Part shown: piece by piece, positions 37,999 through 47,950 of the stretch
How the letters are laid out: each line of letters opens with the position of its first letter
How positions within the stretch are numbered: the first letter of the stretch is position 1
NCBI RefSeq assembly: GCF_016508585.1
Contig: NZ_JADVOP010000011.1
Location: 1-64,000, forward strand
Reading direction: 5' to 3'
DNA length: 64,000 nt
Source of the DNA: Acinetobacter baumannii
GTDB lineage: Bacteria; Pseudomonadota; Gammaproteobacteria; Pseudomonadales; Moraxellaceae
The notes under the pieces: model-generated
Seen by the model: only the letters and a program-made list of their open reading frames with translations
Databases searched by the model: none
Told to the model about the DNA's origin: nothing
Position numbers and translations under genes: made by a program

Positions 37999-38862
37999 TT
38001 ATTTATACAAATTCCGTTCACCTTCTAATTTACGAAAACGTTTATAGCCCCATAAATATTGTTCTGGTGCAATATTTATCATTCGTTCCATTTCCTTATT
38101 GAGTGTATCAACAGAAAGTTGTAAATCTTTAGAATTAATGTCTGGAGACAATGCTGTAAAATGCAGATCAAAACCAGAGTAATCTGCGCGACGAATACAG
38201 GTGAGTCCTACCACAGAACATTGGGTTTTCGCTGCCAATTTAGACAGTAAGGTAGATGAAAAAGCCTTTTGTCCAAAAAAATCAGAATACACACCGCCAG
38301 ATTCTTTGGGAATATGGTCGGGAAGTATGGCTGAAAAGCCGCCTTGTTTTAAATGCTTAAATAAAGCACGTACACCTGTATCATCTGTAGGAACCAATGT
38401 CGCATTTAATTGTTGTCTAGATTCCAACATAAAGCGATCTAAGTCTTTATTTTTACTTGGTTTGTACATGATCACAGGGTGAGTATGTTGATTGACCCAA
38501 GCATTCATTAGCTCCCAATTTCCAAAATGAGGAACAACACCAAGGGTGCCATTGGGATTTTTCAATGCGTTGAGGAAGATTTCAGCATGATGCACCTGTT
38601 TGATTTGGGATAGGGCAAATTCAGGCGGGGAGCCCCAAACTTTGATGGACTCAACATAAGTCATACACTGACTTTTCAAACTGGCTTTGATCAGTTGCTG
38701 GCGTTGTTGTTCCTCAAGCTTGGGATAGGCTGCTTGTATGTTGATTTCAGTAATTCGTTTTGCTGAGGAATTACTGATAAATAATAGACTTCCAACGCTT
38801 CTCGCAATGCTCTGAATCATGCCTAAAGGCAAACGAGAAAAATTTTTAAGTAAGTTATACAT
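37999..38862 (-). CDS. Lipid A-type (LpxL/HtrB-like) acyltransferase
   Basis: 287 residues, lysophospholipid acyltransferase superfamily. Catalytic HX4E motif in VVPHFGNWELMN (H112, E117), followed by the AILPDHIPKESGGVYSDFFG (about 186-205) substrate motif, where LpxL enzymes have 'DQ...G.FV.FFG'. These inner-membrane enzymes add secondary fatty acids to lipid A. Lies beside aspS at the right edge of the outer-core locus, and 9 bp after the small membrane gene. Confidence 0.85.
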   Translation of the reverse strand: MYNLLKNFSRLPLGMIQSIARSVGSLLFISNSSAKRITEINIQAAYPKLEEQQRQQLIKASLKSQCMTYVESIKVWGSPPEFALSQIKQVHHAEIFLNALKNPNGTLGVVPHFGNWELMNAWVNQHTHPVIMYKPSKNKDLDRFMLESRQQLNATLVPTDDTGVRALFKHLKQGGFSAILPDHIPKESGGVYSDFFGQKAFSSTLLSKLAAKTQCSVVGLTCIRRADYSGFDLHFTALSPDINSKDLQLSVDTLNKEMERMINIAPEQYLWGYKRFRKLEGERNLYK

Positions 38863-38871
38863 TTATGAAAA

Positions 38872-39090
38872 TTAATCGCGATCAGCATTGCCTTTCAACA
38901 CCAAATAGATCAGTGCTGAAATAATAAAAAAACCAGCAATAAAGCTACTCATGCTGAAATAGAGAATACGTTGATAAGTGTCTAAGTTAAACAATTGATG
39001 GTTGAGAATATAACGCATGAATCCCCATTGAACCACTGAAAATACAATGATGATAATTGTATGACGAAGTACATTAGGACGCATAGCCAT
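38872..39090 (-). CDS. Small two-helix membrane protein
   Basis: 72 residues with two membrane helices (about 10-28 and 43-65: VLRHTIIIIVFSVVQWGFM, FSMSSFIAGFFIISALIYLV). GAGGTG lies 8 bases before the ATG, supporting translation. Located 9 bp upstream of the LpxL-like gene on the same strand, so likely co-transcribed. Function unknown. Confidence 0.7.
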   Translation of the reverse strand: MAMRPNVLRHTIIIIVFSVVQWGFMRYILNHQLFNLDTYQRILYFSMSSFIAGFFIISALIYLVLKGNADRD

Positions 39091-39184
39091 CGGTTTTCAC
39101 CTCAAAAGTTAACCTGCATATTATGACATTTATGAGAATTTATCTCAATTCGAACCTCAATAAATAGGATCGTACTTATAAATA

Positions 39185-39211
39185 AAAAACCCTGTTAAAA
39201 ACAGGGTTTTT
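39185..39211. terminator. Terminator downstream of aspS
   Basis: AAAAACCCTGTT and AACAGGGTTTTT form a perfect 12-bp stem around AAA. It lies 17 bp past the aspS stop. Confidence 0.9.
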
Positions 39212-39227
39212 CAAATTGAATAAAGAA

Positions 39228-41015
39228 TTAAGCTTCCTTAGTTTCAACTTTTGCCTTTTCACGTAAGCGAATACCAAGGTCACGTAATTGATTTGGCTCA
39301 ACTGGTGCAGGTGCTTGAGTAAGCGGACATTCAGCTGTTTTGGTTTTCGGGAATGCAATCACATCACGAATCGAAGATGAACCTGTCATCAACATAACCA
39401 AACGGTCAAGACCAAATGCTAAACCACCATGCGGAGGCGCACCGAATTTTAATGCATTTAATAAGAAGCTAAATTTCTCTTCAGCTTCTTCTTCACCGAT
39501 ACCTAAAGCTTCAAAAATAGCTTTCTGCATTTCTAAAGTGTAGATACGAAGTGAACCACCACCAATTTCAGTACCGTTGAGTACCATATCGTAAGCGACT
39601 GAAAGTGCTTGACCTGGATTGTTTTTCACTTCTTCAACACTTGATTTCGGTAAGGTGAATGGGTGATGAACAGATGTCCATTTACCATCATCAGTTTCTT
39701 CAAACATTGGGAAATCTACAACCCAAAGTGGCGCCCACTCACAAGTCGACATATTCATGTCATGACCAATTTTGATACGTAAAGCGCCCATTGCATCATT
39801 GACTACTTTGGCTTTATCTGCTCCAAAGAATACGATATCGCCATTTTCAGCACCCACACGTTTTAATAGATCTAGCACGATTGGCTCGATAAATTTAACG
39901 ATAGGAGACTGTAAGCCTTCAACACCTTTTTCAAGTTCATTGACTTTGATATAAGCCAAACCTTTTGCACCGTAGATACCTACGAATTTAGTATATTCGT
40001 CAATTTGACTACGTGGTAATGAACCAGCGCCTGGCACGCGAAGCGCTACAATACGACCTTTAGGATCTTTTGCAGGTCCGGCAAATACTTTGAACTCTAC
40101 GTCTTGCATCATGTCCGCAACGTCTACAAGTTTCAAAGGAATACGTAAATCAGGTTTATCTGATGCATAGTCACGCATTGCATCGGCATAAGTCATGCGT
40201 TGGAATTTATCGAATTTTACGCCAAGAAGTTCATCGAACATTTTGACTGTCATACCTTCCATCAAATCCATAATATCATCATCGTTTAAGAACGATGTTT
40301 CGATGTCGATCTGAGTGAATTCTGGTTGACGGTCTGCACGTAAGTCTTCGTCACGGAAACACTTAGCAATTTGGTAATAACGATCTACACCACCAACCAT
40401 CAACAATTGTTTGAATAATTGTGGTGATTGTGGAAGGGCATAGAAACTGCCATTTGAAACACGGCTTGGCACTAAATAGTCACGCGCTCCTTCTGGAGTA
40501 GCACGTGTTAGGATTGGTGTTTCAACGTCAAGGAAACCATGTTCATCTAAATAGTTACGAATCAGTGTGGTGACTTTAGAACGGAAACGTAAGCGGTCAA
40601 TCATCTCTGGACGACGAATATCAAGGAAACGATATTTCAGACGGATTTCTTCAGAAATATTGGCATTTTCATCATTCAATGGGAATGGTGGGGTTTCAGA
40701 TGCCGCAAGAACTTCGATTTCTTTACCTAAAACTTCGATTTGACCACTGACCATATTGGCATTTTCAGTCCCTTCGTAACGACGACGGACACGACCAACA
40801 ATTTTTAATACATATTCTGAGCGCGCTTTATCCGCTGTTGCAAATGCTTCTGGAGTATCCGGGTCAATCACGACTTGAACCAGACCATCACGATCACGCA
40901 TGTCAAGGAAAATTACACCACCGTGATCACGACGACGATGTACCCAGCCACACAGGGTTACAGTTTGGTCAATTTGAGCTTCGGTTAAAGAACCGCAATA
41001 ATGAGTTCGCATCAT
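39228..41015 (-). CDS. aspS: Aspartyl-tRNA synthetase
   Basis: 595 residues from the double ATG at 41015/41012; the longer frame to 41069 adds residues not found in the family, which starts MRTHYCG. N-terminal OB anticodon domain with [20 protein letters not shown], motif 2 in [19 protein letters not shown], the bacterial GAD insertion, and motif 3 in [16 protein letters not shown]. Class II synthetase charging tRNA-Asp. Right boundary gene of the outer-core locus. Confidence 0.96.
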   Translation of the reverse strand: MMRTHYCGSLTEAQIDQTVTLCGWVHRRRDHGGVIFLDMRDRDGLVQVVIDPDTPEAFATADKARSEYVLKIVGRVRRRYEGTENANMVSGQIEVLGKEIEVLAASETPPFPLNDENANISEEIRLKYRFLDIRRPEMIDRLRFRSKVTTLIRNYLDEHGFLDVETPILTRATPEGARDYLVPSRVSNGSFYALPQSPQLFKQLLMVGGVDRYYQIAKCFRDEDLRADRQPEFTQIDIETSFLNDDDIMDLMEGMTVKMFDELLGVKFDKFQRMTYADAMRDYASDKPDLRIPLKLVDVADMMQDVEFKVFAGPAKDPKGRIVALRVPGAGSLPRSQIDEYTKFVGIYGAKGLAYIKVNELEKGVEGLQSPIVKFIEPIVLDLLKRVGAENGDIVFFGADKAKVVNDAMGALRIKIGHDMNMSTCEWAPLWVVDFPMFEETDDGKWTSVHHPFTLPKSSVEEVKNNPGQALSVAYDMVLNGTEIGGGSLRIYTLEMQKAIFEALGIGEEEAEEKFSFLLNALKFGAPPHGGLAFGLDRLVMLMTGSSSIRDVIAFPKTKTAECPLTQAPAPVEPNQLRDLGIRLREKAKVETKEA

Positions 41016-41213
41016 AGCGTTAGAAATCCAACTATATGGGTTAAGGAAGCGAATACGTAAACAGCGCATCGCCTAAAAATGTAATGTGAGATTATGCCTC
41101 TTTGAGCGGTGAGTCACAAGGACTTGCATTAAAAACTACGCATTGCCTAATGAATTTAAGCCGATTCGCCTAAAATTTTAGTGATTAAACCGGCAAAGAT
41201 TAAGTGTTGGCAT

Positions 41214-41984
41214 TTAAACAATGGCAAAATATTTCTTGTGATTTAAATAAAGAAAAAGGCAGCAGCCAAAGCTAAAACAGATCATGGAGGCTTGAGTAAA
41301 AACTTTCATAAAGAAACCAATCAGTATATAAAGATCTGTTTGTTGGGGAATCAAGCCGGTTTCATTTGCTGCATGAATATAATAAAGACAGCCGCTAAAG
41401 AAGGAAATGGCAAACAATGATAGGCAGAAGACAGAGACTTTACGGTTCAATGGTTCAGTGCTTCTATATTTAAAAAAATAGTGTAATCCCATCCAGAATA
41501 AGCATGGCAAAGCAACAATTGAACAACCAATTTGTAGGACTTTATGCATTGGGTAAATATGGTCAAGGATTGTGACAGATTGTGCTAAAAAGTCGTTAAA
41601 AGCAAAAGTTCTAAAGTCTAAATGGGTTAAACCATCCCAAATAATATGAGTTGCAGTCCCTAATAGAACGGCCAATATGATCCAAAATAAAAAATTAAAA
41701 AAATTTGAAGTTGACTGGATATTAAGTGGTTTATAAATACCCAAAAACTTGAATAATAAGGGACGATACAATACATACCATAACAAGCAGAATAGCAATC
41801 CAACACACAAATCCGGATAAATTATGCCTTTAAACTGATGGTTTAAATGAATTTCAGTTTGTACAAGTATGCGATATAGGTCAGGCGTCATTGTACCAAT
41901 TGCGAGTGCTGCAATCGGTAAACGATTACCTGAAAGTTTAGAAAGAGGTGGTGCTAAAACAGCGTGAGACAGAGTAAAAGGCAT
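41214..41984 (-). CDS. DUF4184 family membrane protein
   Basis: 256 residues with about six membrane helices. The N-terminus MPFTLSHAVLAPPL, then ALAIGTMTPDLYRI and TATHIIWDGLTH(L)D are the DUF4184 signature; the His/Asp pattern resembles metal-dependent membrane hydrolases, but activity is unknown. Divergent from znuD across a 134-bp region holding the Zur box. Confidence 0.8.
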   Translation of the reverse strand: MPFTLSHAVLAPPLSKLSGNRLPIAALAIGTMTPDLYRILVQTEIHLNHQFKGIIYPDLCVGLLFCLLWYVLYRPLLFKFLGIYKPLNIQSTSNFFNFLFWIILAVLLGTATHIIWDGLTHLDFRTFAFNDFLAQSVTILDHIYPMHKVLQIGCSIVALPCLFWMGLHYFFKYRSTEPLNRKVSVFCLSLFAISFFSGCLYYIHAANETGLIPQQTDLYILIGFFMKVFTQASMICFSFGCCLFLYLNHKKYFAIV

Positions 41985-42066
41985 TAAATTTCAGATGGCA
42001 AAGATGACTTTGATTTGATTCTAAACAAAATAGGTTATAGGAAATGTTTTTTATTGCAAAAATATT

Positions 42067-42089
42067 GAAATGTTATAATATAACATAAA
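42067..42089 (+). promoter_or_regulatory. Zur box overlapping the znuD -10 element
   Basis: GAAATGTTATAATATAACAT matches the gammaproteobacterial Zur operator consensus at 20 of 23 positions; the core TGTTATA-A-TATAACA (42071-42085) is a perfect dyad. A TATAAT -10 hexamer (42074-42079) sits inside it, so zinc-bound Zur would block RNA polymerase directly. It lies 30 bases before the znuD start codon. Confidence 0.85.
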
Positions 42090-42118
42090 TTCAAAACATC
42101 GAGCTTCGAGAGCATCCC

Positions 42119-44218
42119 ATGTCTTTTTCTAAAAGCGCACTGACACTTTCAATAACAGCGATCATTTCGACCTCTATTTGGGCAGAAGATCAAACCGATA
42201 CAGAGAAAAATCCACGTCAATTAGAAACCATTACTGTTGTGGGTCATCCACTGGTTGCATCCAATCAAGATTTCGGTGCTGCAGATGAAACTGTTTCACG
42301 TGAAAAATTACAACAATCCGGAACCACTTTAGGTGAGGCACTTAAAGGCGAACTCGGGGTTTATTCTAATACATTTGGAGCAGGTTCAAGTCGTCCTGTG
42401 ATTCGAGGTCAAGAAGGGGCACGTGTAAAAGTTACTCAAAATTCCACGGAAACCATGGATGTTTCTAGCTTATCTCCAGACCATGCTGTCACTGTAGATC
42501 CACAGCTTGCACAGAGTATTGAAATTGTGCGTGGACCTTCGACACTCCTTTATGGTGCAGGTTCAGTCGGTGGTTTAGTGAATGTTGTGGATAGCAAAAT
42601 TCCGACCAGCATGCCTGAAAATGGTTATGAAGGTAATGTTGGATTACGCTATAACACTGGCAATGATGAAAAAATGGCACATGCAGGTGTTACAGTTGGT
42701 CTGGGTTCAAATGTAGCATTGCGTGTTGAAGGATTAAAACGCGATGCCAATGATTACGTTACACCTGACTATGTTGTGACAGAAGAACATGGTGATCATG
42801 CACACAGCAGCAAACAACGCCGCGTAGGCAATACTTTCTCAGAATCAGATAATGTCAATGTCGGCTTATCGTGGATTGGCGAGCGTGGTTTTGCCGGTAT
42901 TTCTTATAGTAATCGTCAAGATCAGTATGGCTTACCTGGACATAGCCATGAGTATGAGTCATGCCATTTACATGGTTTGTCCCTCCATTGTGGTGGGCAT
43001 GATGATGGTGGTGATGATCACTCCGGACATGATCATGGGGATGAAGATCATGATCATGCTGAAGCAGGTCCATGGATTGATATGAAAACGGAACGTTATG
43101 ATTTCCGTTCTGAGTTGAATGAACCTTTTGCAGGCTTTAAGAAACTGCGTGCACAAGCAAGTTATACCGACTATAAACATGATGAAATTGAAGAGGGTAC
43201 AGCAATGACGACCTTTAAGAGTAAAGGTTATGAAGGTCGTGTCGAGTTAGTACATAATCCTGTTGCTGCGTGGGAAGGTGTTTGGGGCGTACAGGCAAGT
43301 CAACAGAAGTTAGACATTACTGGTGAAGAAGCAGTTCTTGCCCCCAATAAGACACAAAAATATAGTCTGTTTGGCTTGGAGCATCGTCAATTTGGTGATT
43401 TTCATGTCGAGTTGGGGACCCGTTTTGATCATCAGAATGTCGATGTAGATTCTGAACAAAAAGATTTCAATGGAAATGCCTTCTCATATTCAGGTGCTGT
43501 GAATTGGGCTTTTGCTCCGAATTACACACTCTCCTTAACAGGTTCTCATCAAGAACGTTTACCTTTGGCACAAGAGCTGTATGCGGATGGTAAACACTAT
43601 GCAACCAATACCTATGAACTGGGTAATGAAAATCTAGATAAAGAAAAGTCAAACAACGTTGAACTCGGATTACATTTTGACAATGACAAGCTTAGCTATC
43701 ATGTGCATGTATACCACAATTGGTTTGACAACTATATTTATGCCAAAACGCTAGATCAATATGAAAACTTCCGTTTAATTAAATATAGTCAAGACAAAGC
43801 CAAGTTCTACGGTACAGAAGGTGAAGTTGCGTACCAGTGGAATGACGTCTACAAAACCAGTATGTTTGGTGATTATGTGCGTGGAAAAATTGAAGATGAA
43901 AATGCACCACGTGTTCCAGCAGGGCGTTTGGGCGCGCGTGTAAACGCTGACTTTGATGATCATTGGTCTGGTTCTGCCGAATACGCGCATGTATTTAACC
44001 AGGACAAATTTGCCTCTTATGAGCAAGAGACGAAAGGCTATAATATGGTGAATGTAGGCTTGGCTTATAAATATCCATTGTCAAATCAACAGGAAGCAAA
44101 AGTATTCTTCAAAGCAAACAATCTGTTAGATGAGAAAGTGTATGATCACACTTCTTTCTTGGCAAACATTCCACAAATGGGACGTAACTTTGTGATTGGA
44201 GTGGATTATAAGTTCTAG
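42119..44218 (+). CDS. znuD: Zinc-uptake TonB-dependent receptor ZnuD
   Basis: 699 residues. Signal peptide (cleavage near IWAED, 22-23), TonB-box/plug region with RQLETITVVGHPL, RPVIRGQEGARVKV and VRGPSTLLYGAGSVGGLVNV, then a 22-strand barrel ending in aromatic IGVDYKF. Two His/Asp-rich stretches (about 222-230 and 273-316, with GHDHGDEDHDHAEAG) match the zinc-binding loops of ZnuD. Imports zinc across the outer membrane. A Zur box upstream supports zinc-repressed expression. Confidence 0.92.
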   Translation: MSFSKSALTLSITAIISTSIWAEDQTDTEKNPRQLETITVVGHPLVASNQDFGAADETVSREKLQQSGTTLGEALKGELGVYSNTFGAGSSRPVIRGQEGARVKVTQNSTETMDVSSLSPDHAVTVDPQLAQSIEIVRGPSTLLYGAGSVGGLVNVVDSKIPTSMPENGYEGNVGLRYNTGNDEKMAHAGVTVGLGSNVALRVEGLKRDANDYVTPDYVVTEEHGDHAHSSKQRRVGNTFSESDNVNVGLSWIGERGFAGISYSNRQDQYGLPGHSHEYESCHLHGLSLHCGGHDDGGDDHSGHDHGDEDHDHAEAGPWIDMKTERYDFRSELNEPFAGFKKLRAQASYTDYKHDEIEEGTAMTTFKSKGYEGRVELVHNPVAAWEGVWGVQASQQKLDITGEEAVLAPNKTQKYSLFGLEHRQFGDFHVELGTRFDHQNVDVDSEQKDFNGNAFSYSGAVNWAFAPNYTLSLTGSHQERLPLAQELYADGKHYATNTYELGNENLDKEKSNNVELGLHFDNDKLSYHVHVYHNWFDNYIYAKTLDQYENFRLIKYSQDKAKFYGTEGEVAYQWNDVYKTSMFGDYVRGKIEDENAPRVPAGRLGARVNADFDDHWSGSAEYAHVFNQDKFASYEQETKGYNMVNVGLAYKYPLSNQQEAKVFFKANNLLDEKVYDHTSFLANIPQMGRNFVIGVDYKF

Positions 44219-44365
44219 CTTATTTGTGTTCATTCACCAAATTGATATTGAAAAATAAAGGAATTCGACCTAGGCTCTAATTGTCTGTTCACGACTTATT
44301 AATCTTTACTTGAACCCAAGTGATTGATGAGTTGTACAGACCCTGAATGAGTCTAGGTCTTTTTT

Positions 44366-45829
44366 ATGCGTATTTTTAATAGAATTCACAGTAAGCTGAA
44401 TTGGTCAAAACGCCGCTATTTCGGCATTATTTTGAGTGTATTGGCTTTGGGCTATCTCGCATCAGCGATTTATCACACCTATAAACCCATGCCAAAAGGT
44501 TTAAATTTCACCGGACCTCTGCGTCATGCAGATGTGAAATTCATTGCCGATGAAACCTATATTGATGCGCAGGGTAAACAACAACTTGATCAGCATATTT
44601 TTGATCAAGTTTTACAATTAATTAAGCAGGCAAAAACCACAATTGTAATTGATATGTTTTTGTTTAATAGTGAAGTGGGTGAATCAAAAGTTCAACAACG
44701 TCAATTAACTCAGCAGTTGACGCAGGCCTTAGTCAATCAGAAAGTTGTGAATCCTGCACTGGAAATTAAATTTATTACAGATCCAATTAATTCAGTGTAT
44801 GGCGGTATTCAACCTGAACAATATCGTCAATTACGCTTGGGTGGCATTGAGGTGATTGAAACCAATTTGACGCCATTACGTGCCTCGAATCCAACATGGT
44901 CTGGGATTTGGTATTTGTGCTGTCAGGATATCGGAAACAATCCTGAGAAAGGTTGGTTGAACAATCCTTTCGGTAAGGAAAAAATCACAGTACGTAGTTA
45001 TTTAAACTTATTTAATTTTAAAGCAAATCATCGAAAAACTATTGTTGTTGATACCGATGAGGGCTGGAAAACCATCGTGACTTCTGCCAATCCCCATGAT
45101 GGAAGCTCACGCCATTCGAATGTTGCTTTGTTGGTCGATGGTGCAATCGCAACAGATATTTTGACATCGGAACAAGCAGTTGCACATTTATCTGGTGCAG
45201 ATACGCCAATGATTGTTTTTGGGAAATTGCCTGAAAATTCAAATGCGCCTCAGGTTCAAGTACTGACCGAAAAAGCAATTTATGACGCAGTTTTAAACAT
45301 GCTGGCATCCGCAAAAGCCAACGACCAAATTGACTTGGCCATGTTTTATTTATCTGAGCGCAAGATTGTTCAGGCATTGATTGCTGCAAAAAAACGTGGA
45401 GTTAAACTAAGAATTTTGCTCGACCCCAATAAAGATGCTTTTGGTCGTCAGAAAAACGGTATTCCAAATCGTCAGGTTGCTTCAGAATTACATGATGAAG
45501 GCATTGAAGTTCGTTGGTGCAATACACAGGGTGAACAATGCCATAGTAAGATGATGGTAAAGCGCAATGTTCAATCAGCAGAGATGATTTTAGGTTCAGC
45601 CAATTTTACCGCACGTAATTTGAAGAACTATAATTTAGAAACTGATTTGCGCGTTTTAGGTCATCCACAACAGCAAGTGTTTGTTGATGCTGAACAATAT
45701 TTCAATACAGCTTGGTCGAATTTAAATGGTCGCCAAATGAGTGTGGATTACAGCAAATATGCGGATGATTCGAAATTGAAATATGCAATCTACCGCTTTA
45801 TGGAGTGGAGTGGTTTATCTACTTTTTAA
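44366..45829 (+). CDS. Phospholipase D-like membrane protein
   Basis: 487 residues: N-terminal membrane helix (about 20-38) and two PLD domains. The first HKD motif is intact (HRKTIVVD, 222-229). The second reads HSKMMVKR (393-400), with Arg where Asp is expected, then GSANFT. The pair forms one active site in PLD enzymes, so activity may be altered. Family members are cardiolipin synthase-like or phospholipases; the type cannot be fixed. Preceded by a weak AGG site. Confidence 0.8.
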   Translation: MRIFNRIHSKLNWSKRRYFGIILSVLALGYLASAIYHTYKPMPKGLNFTGPLRHADVKFIADETYIDAQGKQQLDQHIFDQVLQLIKQAKTTIVIDMFLFNSEVGESKVQQRQLTQQLTQALVNQKVVNPALEIKFITDPINSVYGGIQPEQYRQLRLGGIEVIETNLTPLRASNPTWSGIWYLCCQDIGNNPEKGWLNNPFGKEKITVRSYLNLFNFKANHRKTIVVDTDEGWKTIVTSANPHDGSSRHSNVALLVDGAIATDILTSEQAVAHLSGADTPMIVFGKLPENSNAPQVQVLTEKAIYDAVLNMLASAKANDQIDLAMFYLSERKIVQALIAAKKRGVKLRILLDPNKDAFGRQKNGIPNRQVASELHDEGIEVRWCNTQGEQCHSKMMVKRNVQSAEMILGSANFTARNLKNYNLETDLRVLGHPQQQVFVDAEQYFNTAWSNLNGRQMSVDYSKYADDSKLKYAIYRFMEWSGLSTF

Positions 45830-45842
45830 AAACTTTTAAAAA

Positions 45843-45874
45843 TATGTACCGAAATGAATAGCGTTCGGTACATA
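45843..45874. repeat. Inverted repeat after the PLD-like gene
   Basis: ATGTACCGAA (45844-45853) and TTCGGTACAT (45864-45873) form a perfect 10-bp stem with a 10-base loop, 15 bases past the stop. There is no T-tract, so it may be a transcript-end stabiliser or an operator for the next gene (start 45916). Confidence 0.5.
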
Positions 45875-45915
45875 ATCTGCAGCTGAGTATATTTTAATAA
45901 CAACGCTGAGCTTGT

Positions 45916-47310
45916 ATGAGAACTTTACAAACGTCACTTTTAACATCCTTTTTTATATTCAGCCTTATTGCTTCATCAGTGAGTTCTGCTGAAAATGCTT
46001 TATTGACTCAGGCAAAAATATTGCAAACAGGTAGCCCCACTGTTTTAATCAATACTGACAAAGCAATTCAGTTACTTCAGCAGGCATCCAGTCAAGGAGA
46101 TGCGGAAGCCTACTTTCTACTTGCAAAGTATTATTCTAATTCAGCAGATTATCGGTTTTTACCTGAAAATAATAATTTATATAAACAATTACGTTTTGAG
46201 GCTGCACAACGTGGAAATTTTGACGCCTATTTATCATTGGCTTTAGAAGCTGAAGTGGCTGAGGGCTTTGGTATTTCGAGTGATATCAAGCAAAATTTAT
46301 TAAAAATTCGTCCGAAAATTTTAAAACTTGCTGAACAAGGTGATACGCAGGCGATTCGTACGTTGGTTTATGCATTGGATAATGATGCAGACGAATATAG
46401 CGATGAACAGTGTCAGTGGCTGTACCGGGCAGTCCAAAAAGGAGACACCTTAAAAGCAGGTGAGTTGATTCAAAACTGTCCAGAAAAAATATTAAAAAGA
46501 ATGGGTGCCAAGACAAAACAAGACTATGCAGCAGTGCATAAAGACAGTGATCAAGCTTATTTTAGAATGCTTCAGCAACGTTCTAATCAAGGCGATATAG
46601 GCGCAAAAATTAAATTACTTGATGATTATGCTTCAGACACATATTTATCGGACAAGGAGATAAAGCAACTTGAGAACGGAATTTTGGCACATTATGAAAA
46701 ACAGGCTGCCAAAGGTGCGAGTGATGCTTATTTGATGCTCGCATTAAAAAAAGACACAGATAAAGAGAAGCAATATTTGTATGGTAAGGCTGCTTCACTC
46801 AATAATCATGTTGCGTTAACGGAGCTGGGATCTGATTATTTACTGATGAATGATGAAGATCAAAAAGATGTTCATAAGGGATTGGATTATTTAAAGAAAG
46901 CAGCGGCTCAAAATGATCCTGAGGCGCTAAATTATCTTGGTGTCTGGTATTTCAATGAAGAAAATCAAGATCATGATGAAGTGCTTGCTCAAAAATATTT
47001 TAAACAGGCTGCGGAGTTGGGATCTGTCAATGCAATGGATAATCTCGCACGTATTGCGGATGAGCCTGAGGATTATCGTTGGGCGGTTTTAGCTTATGAA
47101 AATGGATCATCTGAGGAAGATACACAAAGTAAAGCTTTAGAGGCGTACCAAACGGGTAAGGGGACAACGAAAGACCCCGTTAAAGCGAGAAAGCTTAAAA
47201 CCTATATTCAGATGCGCGCACAATTCAATAAAAACCTCGGTGGTTTGATTGAAAGTTTGAATAATGATAGTGAGCAAGCTGAAACTGAAGCGAAGAACCG
47301 AAAAAGATAG
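45916..47310 (+). CDS. Sel1-repeat periplasmic protein
   Basis: 464 residues with a signal peptide (FFIFSLIASSVSSA, cleavage about 26). Sel1/TPR-like repeats are visible around residues 50-80 (AIQLLQQASSQGDAEAYFLL), 260-290 and best at 318-375 (GLDYLKKAAAQNDPEALNYL then YFKQAAELGSVNAMDNLARI). Such solenoids act as scaffolds in envelope assemblies. Partner unknown. The stop codon lies within the terminator hairpin loop. Confidence 0.8.
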   Translation: MRTLQTSLLTSFFIFSLIASSVSSAENALLTQAKILQTGSPTVLINTDKAIQLLQQASSQGDAEAYFLLAKYYSNSADYRFLPENNNLYKQLRFEAAQRGNFDAYLSLALEAEVAEGFGISSDIKQNLLKIRPKILKLAEQGDTQAIRTLVYALDNDADEYSDEQCQWLYRAVQKGDTLKAGELIQNCPEKILKRMGAKTKQDYAAVHKDSDQAYFRMLQQRSNQGDIGAKIKLLDDYASDTYLSDKEIKQLENGILAHYEKQAAKGASDAYLMLALKKDTDKEKQYLYGKAASLNNHVALTELGSDYLLMNDEDQKDVHKGLDYLKKAAAQNDPEALNYLGVWYFNEENQDHDEVLAQKYFKQAAELGSVNAMDNLARIADEPEDYRWAVLAYENGSSEEDTQSKALEAYQTGKGTTKDPVKARKLKTYIQMRAQFNKNLGGLIESLNNDSEQAETEAKNRKR

Positions 47311-47321
47311 ATTCGGTTCTT
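47293..47321 (+). terminator. Terminator at the Sel1-repeat gene end
   Basis: AAGAACCGAA (47293-47302) and TTCGGTTCTT (47312-47321) pair perfectly around a loop that holds the stop codon; followed by TGCGTTTT. Confidence 0.7.
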
Positions 47322-47336
47322 TGCGTTTTATGGAGA

Positions 47337-47783
47337 TTATGGATGGGGTGGAATAATCTGGTCCAAATCCTTATCAGGGACTTGATCTAACTCATGTAAA
47401 TCAGTTTTTATTTTCCATTTCTCGGGATCCTCAACAGGCTTGGGCAAACGTGCTTCAAGCCAATCACAGACCACGTCAGGGGAAAAGTCTGGATGATTGC
47501 ATTGAATGACCCATGCTAAAAACTGCTTTGCCTCCCCATTCATATAAGGTGGTGGCGAAACAGGTAGAAACTGGGTAGGAAGTCGTTCATTTTTAGAAAT
47601 GTAATTTAAAACATGACCCAGTTCTTGTACGGTTTGCCATGCGAGTGGATGCTCAATATTGATTTGAAACTTGAACCACCAAGCATGTTTGCCATCTGAA
47701 CCATAGCTATCAATAAATGCTTCTTGCACACTAGGGACTTTGCAAAAAAATTGATGTAAACGGTCAAAGCTCAGTTCAGCCAC
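47337..47783 (-). CDS. Hypothetical protein
   Basis: 148 residues, soluble, acidic C-terminus (DLHELDQVPDKDLDQII). The start is GTG; no in-frame ATG lies nearby upstream before a stop, and GATGAG precedes it by 9 bases. Composition and aromatic-rich segments (KHAWWFKFQINIEHP) look like a real protein, but I do not recognise the family. Convergent with the Sel1-repeat gene. Confidence 0.65.
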   Translation of the reverse strand: MAELSFDRLHQFFCKVPSVQEAFIDSYGSDGKHAWWFKFQINIEHPLAWQTVQELGHVLNYISKNERLPTQFLPVSPPPYMNGEAKQFLAWVIQCNHPDFSPDVVCDWLEARLPKPVEDPEKWKIKTDLHELDQVPDKDLDQIIPPHP

Positions 47784-47950
47784 AATACAGCACTCATCAG
47801 ATTAAAACTATATTTTATCAGATTGATATCAGAATTTGCCCAAGTTGATGTATAAACAGTTAAACAAGATAAATAATGAATGTTATTTATCCACAATTTC
47901 TCTGGAATGATGTATTAAAATGATAGATCTGAGGAAGTTTGGAGGTTGAA

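Larger units (their letters stand above)
27013..38862. other. Lipooligosaccharide outer-core (OC) locus
   Basis: Eleven surface-sugar genes lie between ilvE and aspS, the defined position of the OC locus in Acinetobacter baumannii and relatives. It holds nucleotide-sugar supply (ugd, epimerase), glycosyltransferases, a Stealth phosphotransferase, an O-acyltransferase, one unassigned protein and, at the right end, an LpxL-like acyltransferase that may be conserved flank rather than part of the variable set. Genes run in blocks on both strands, and the stretch 32.1-37.9 kb is markedly AT-rich, as expected for exchangeable cassettes. The exact limits and type cannot be set without comparison to typed loci. 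Confidence 0.85.

Noticed and set aside
42855..43073. His-rich minus-strand frame opposite znuD
   Set aside because: It is the complement of the His/Asp-rich zinc loop codons of znuD (CAT/ATG symmetry), not a gene.
42855..43085. Possible repeat array from GATCATG-like repeats near 43010-43070
   Set aside because: These are repeated His/Asp codons in the znuD loop, with no regular spacer; not a CRISPR or satellite.
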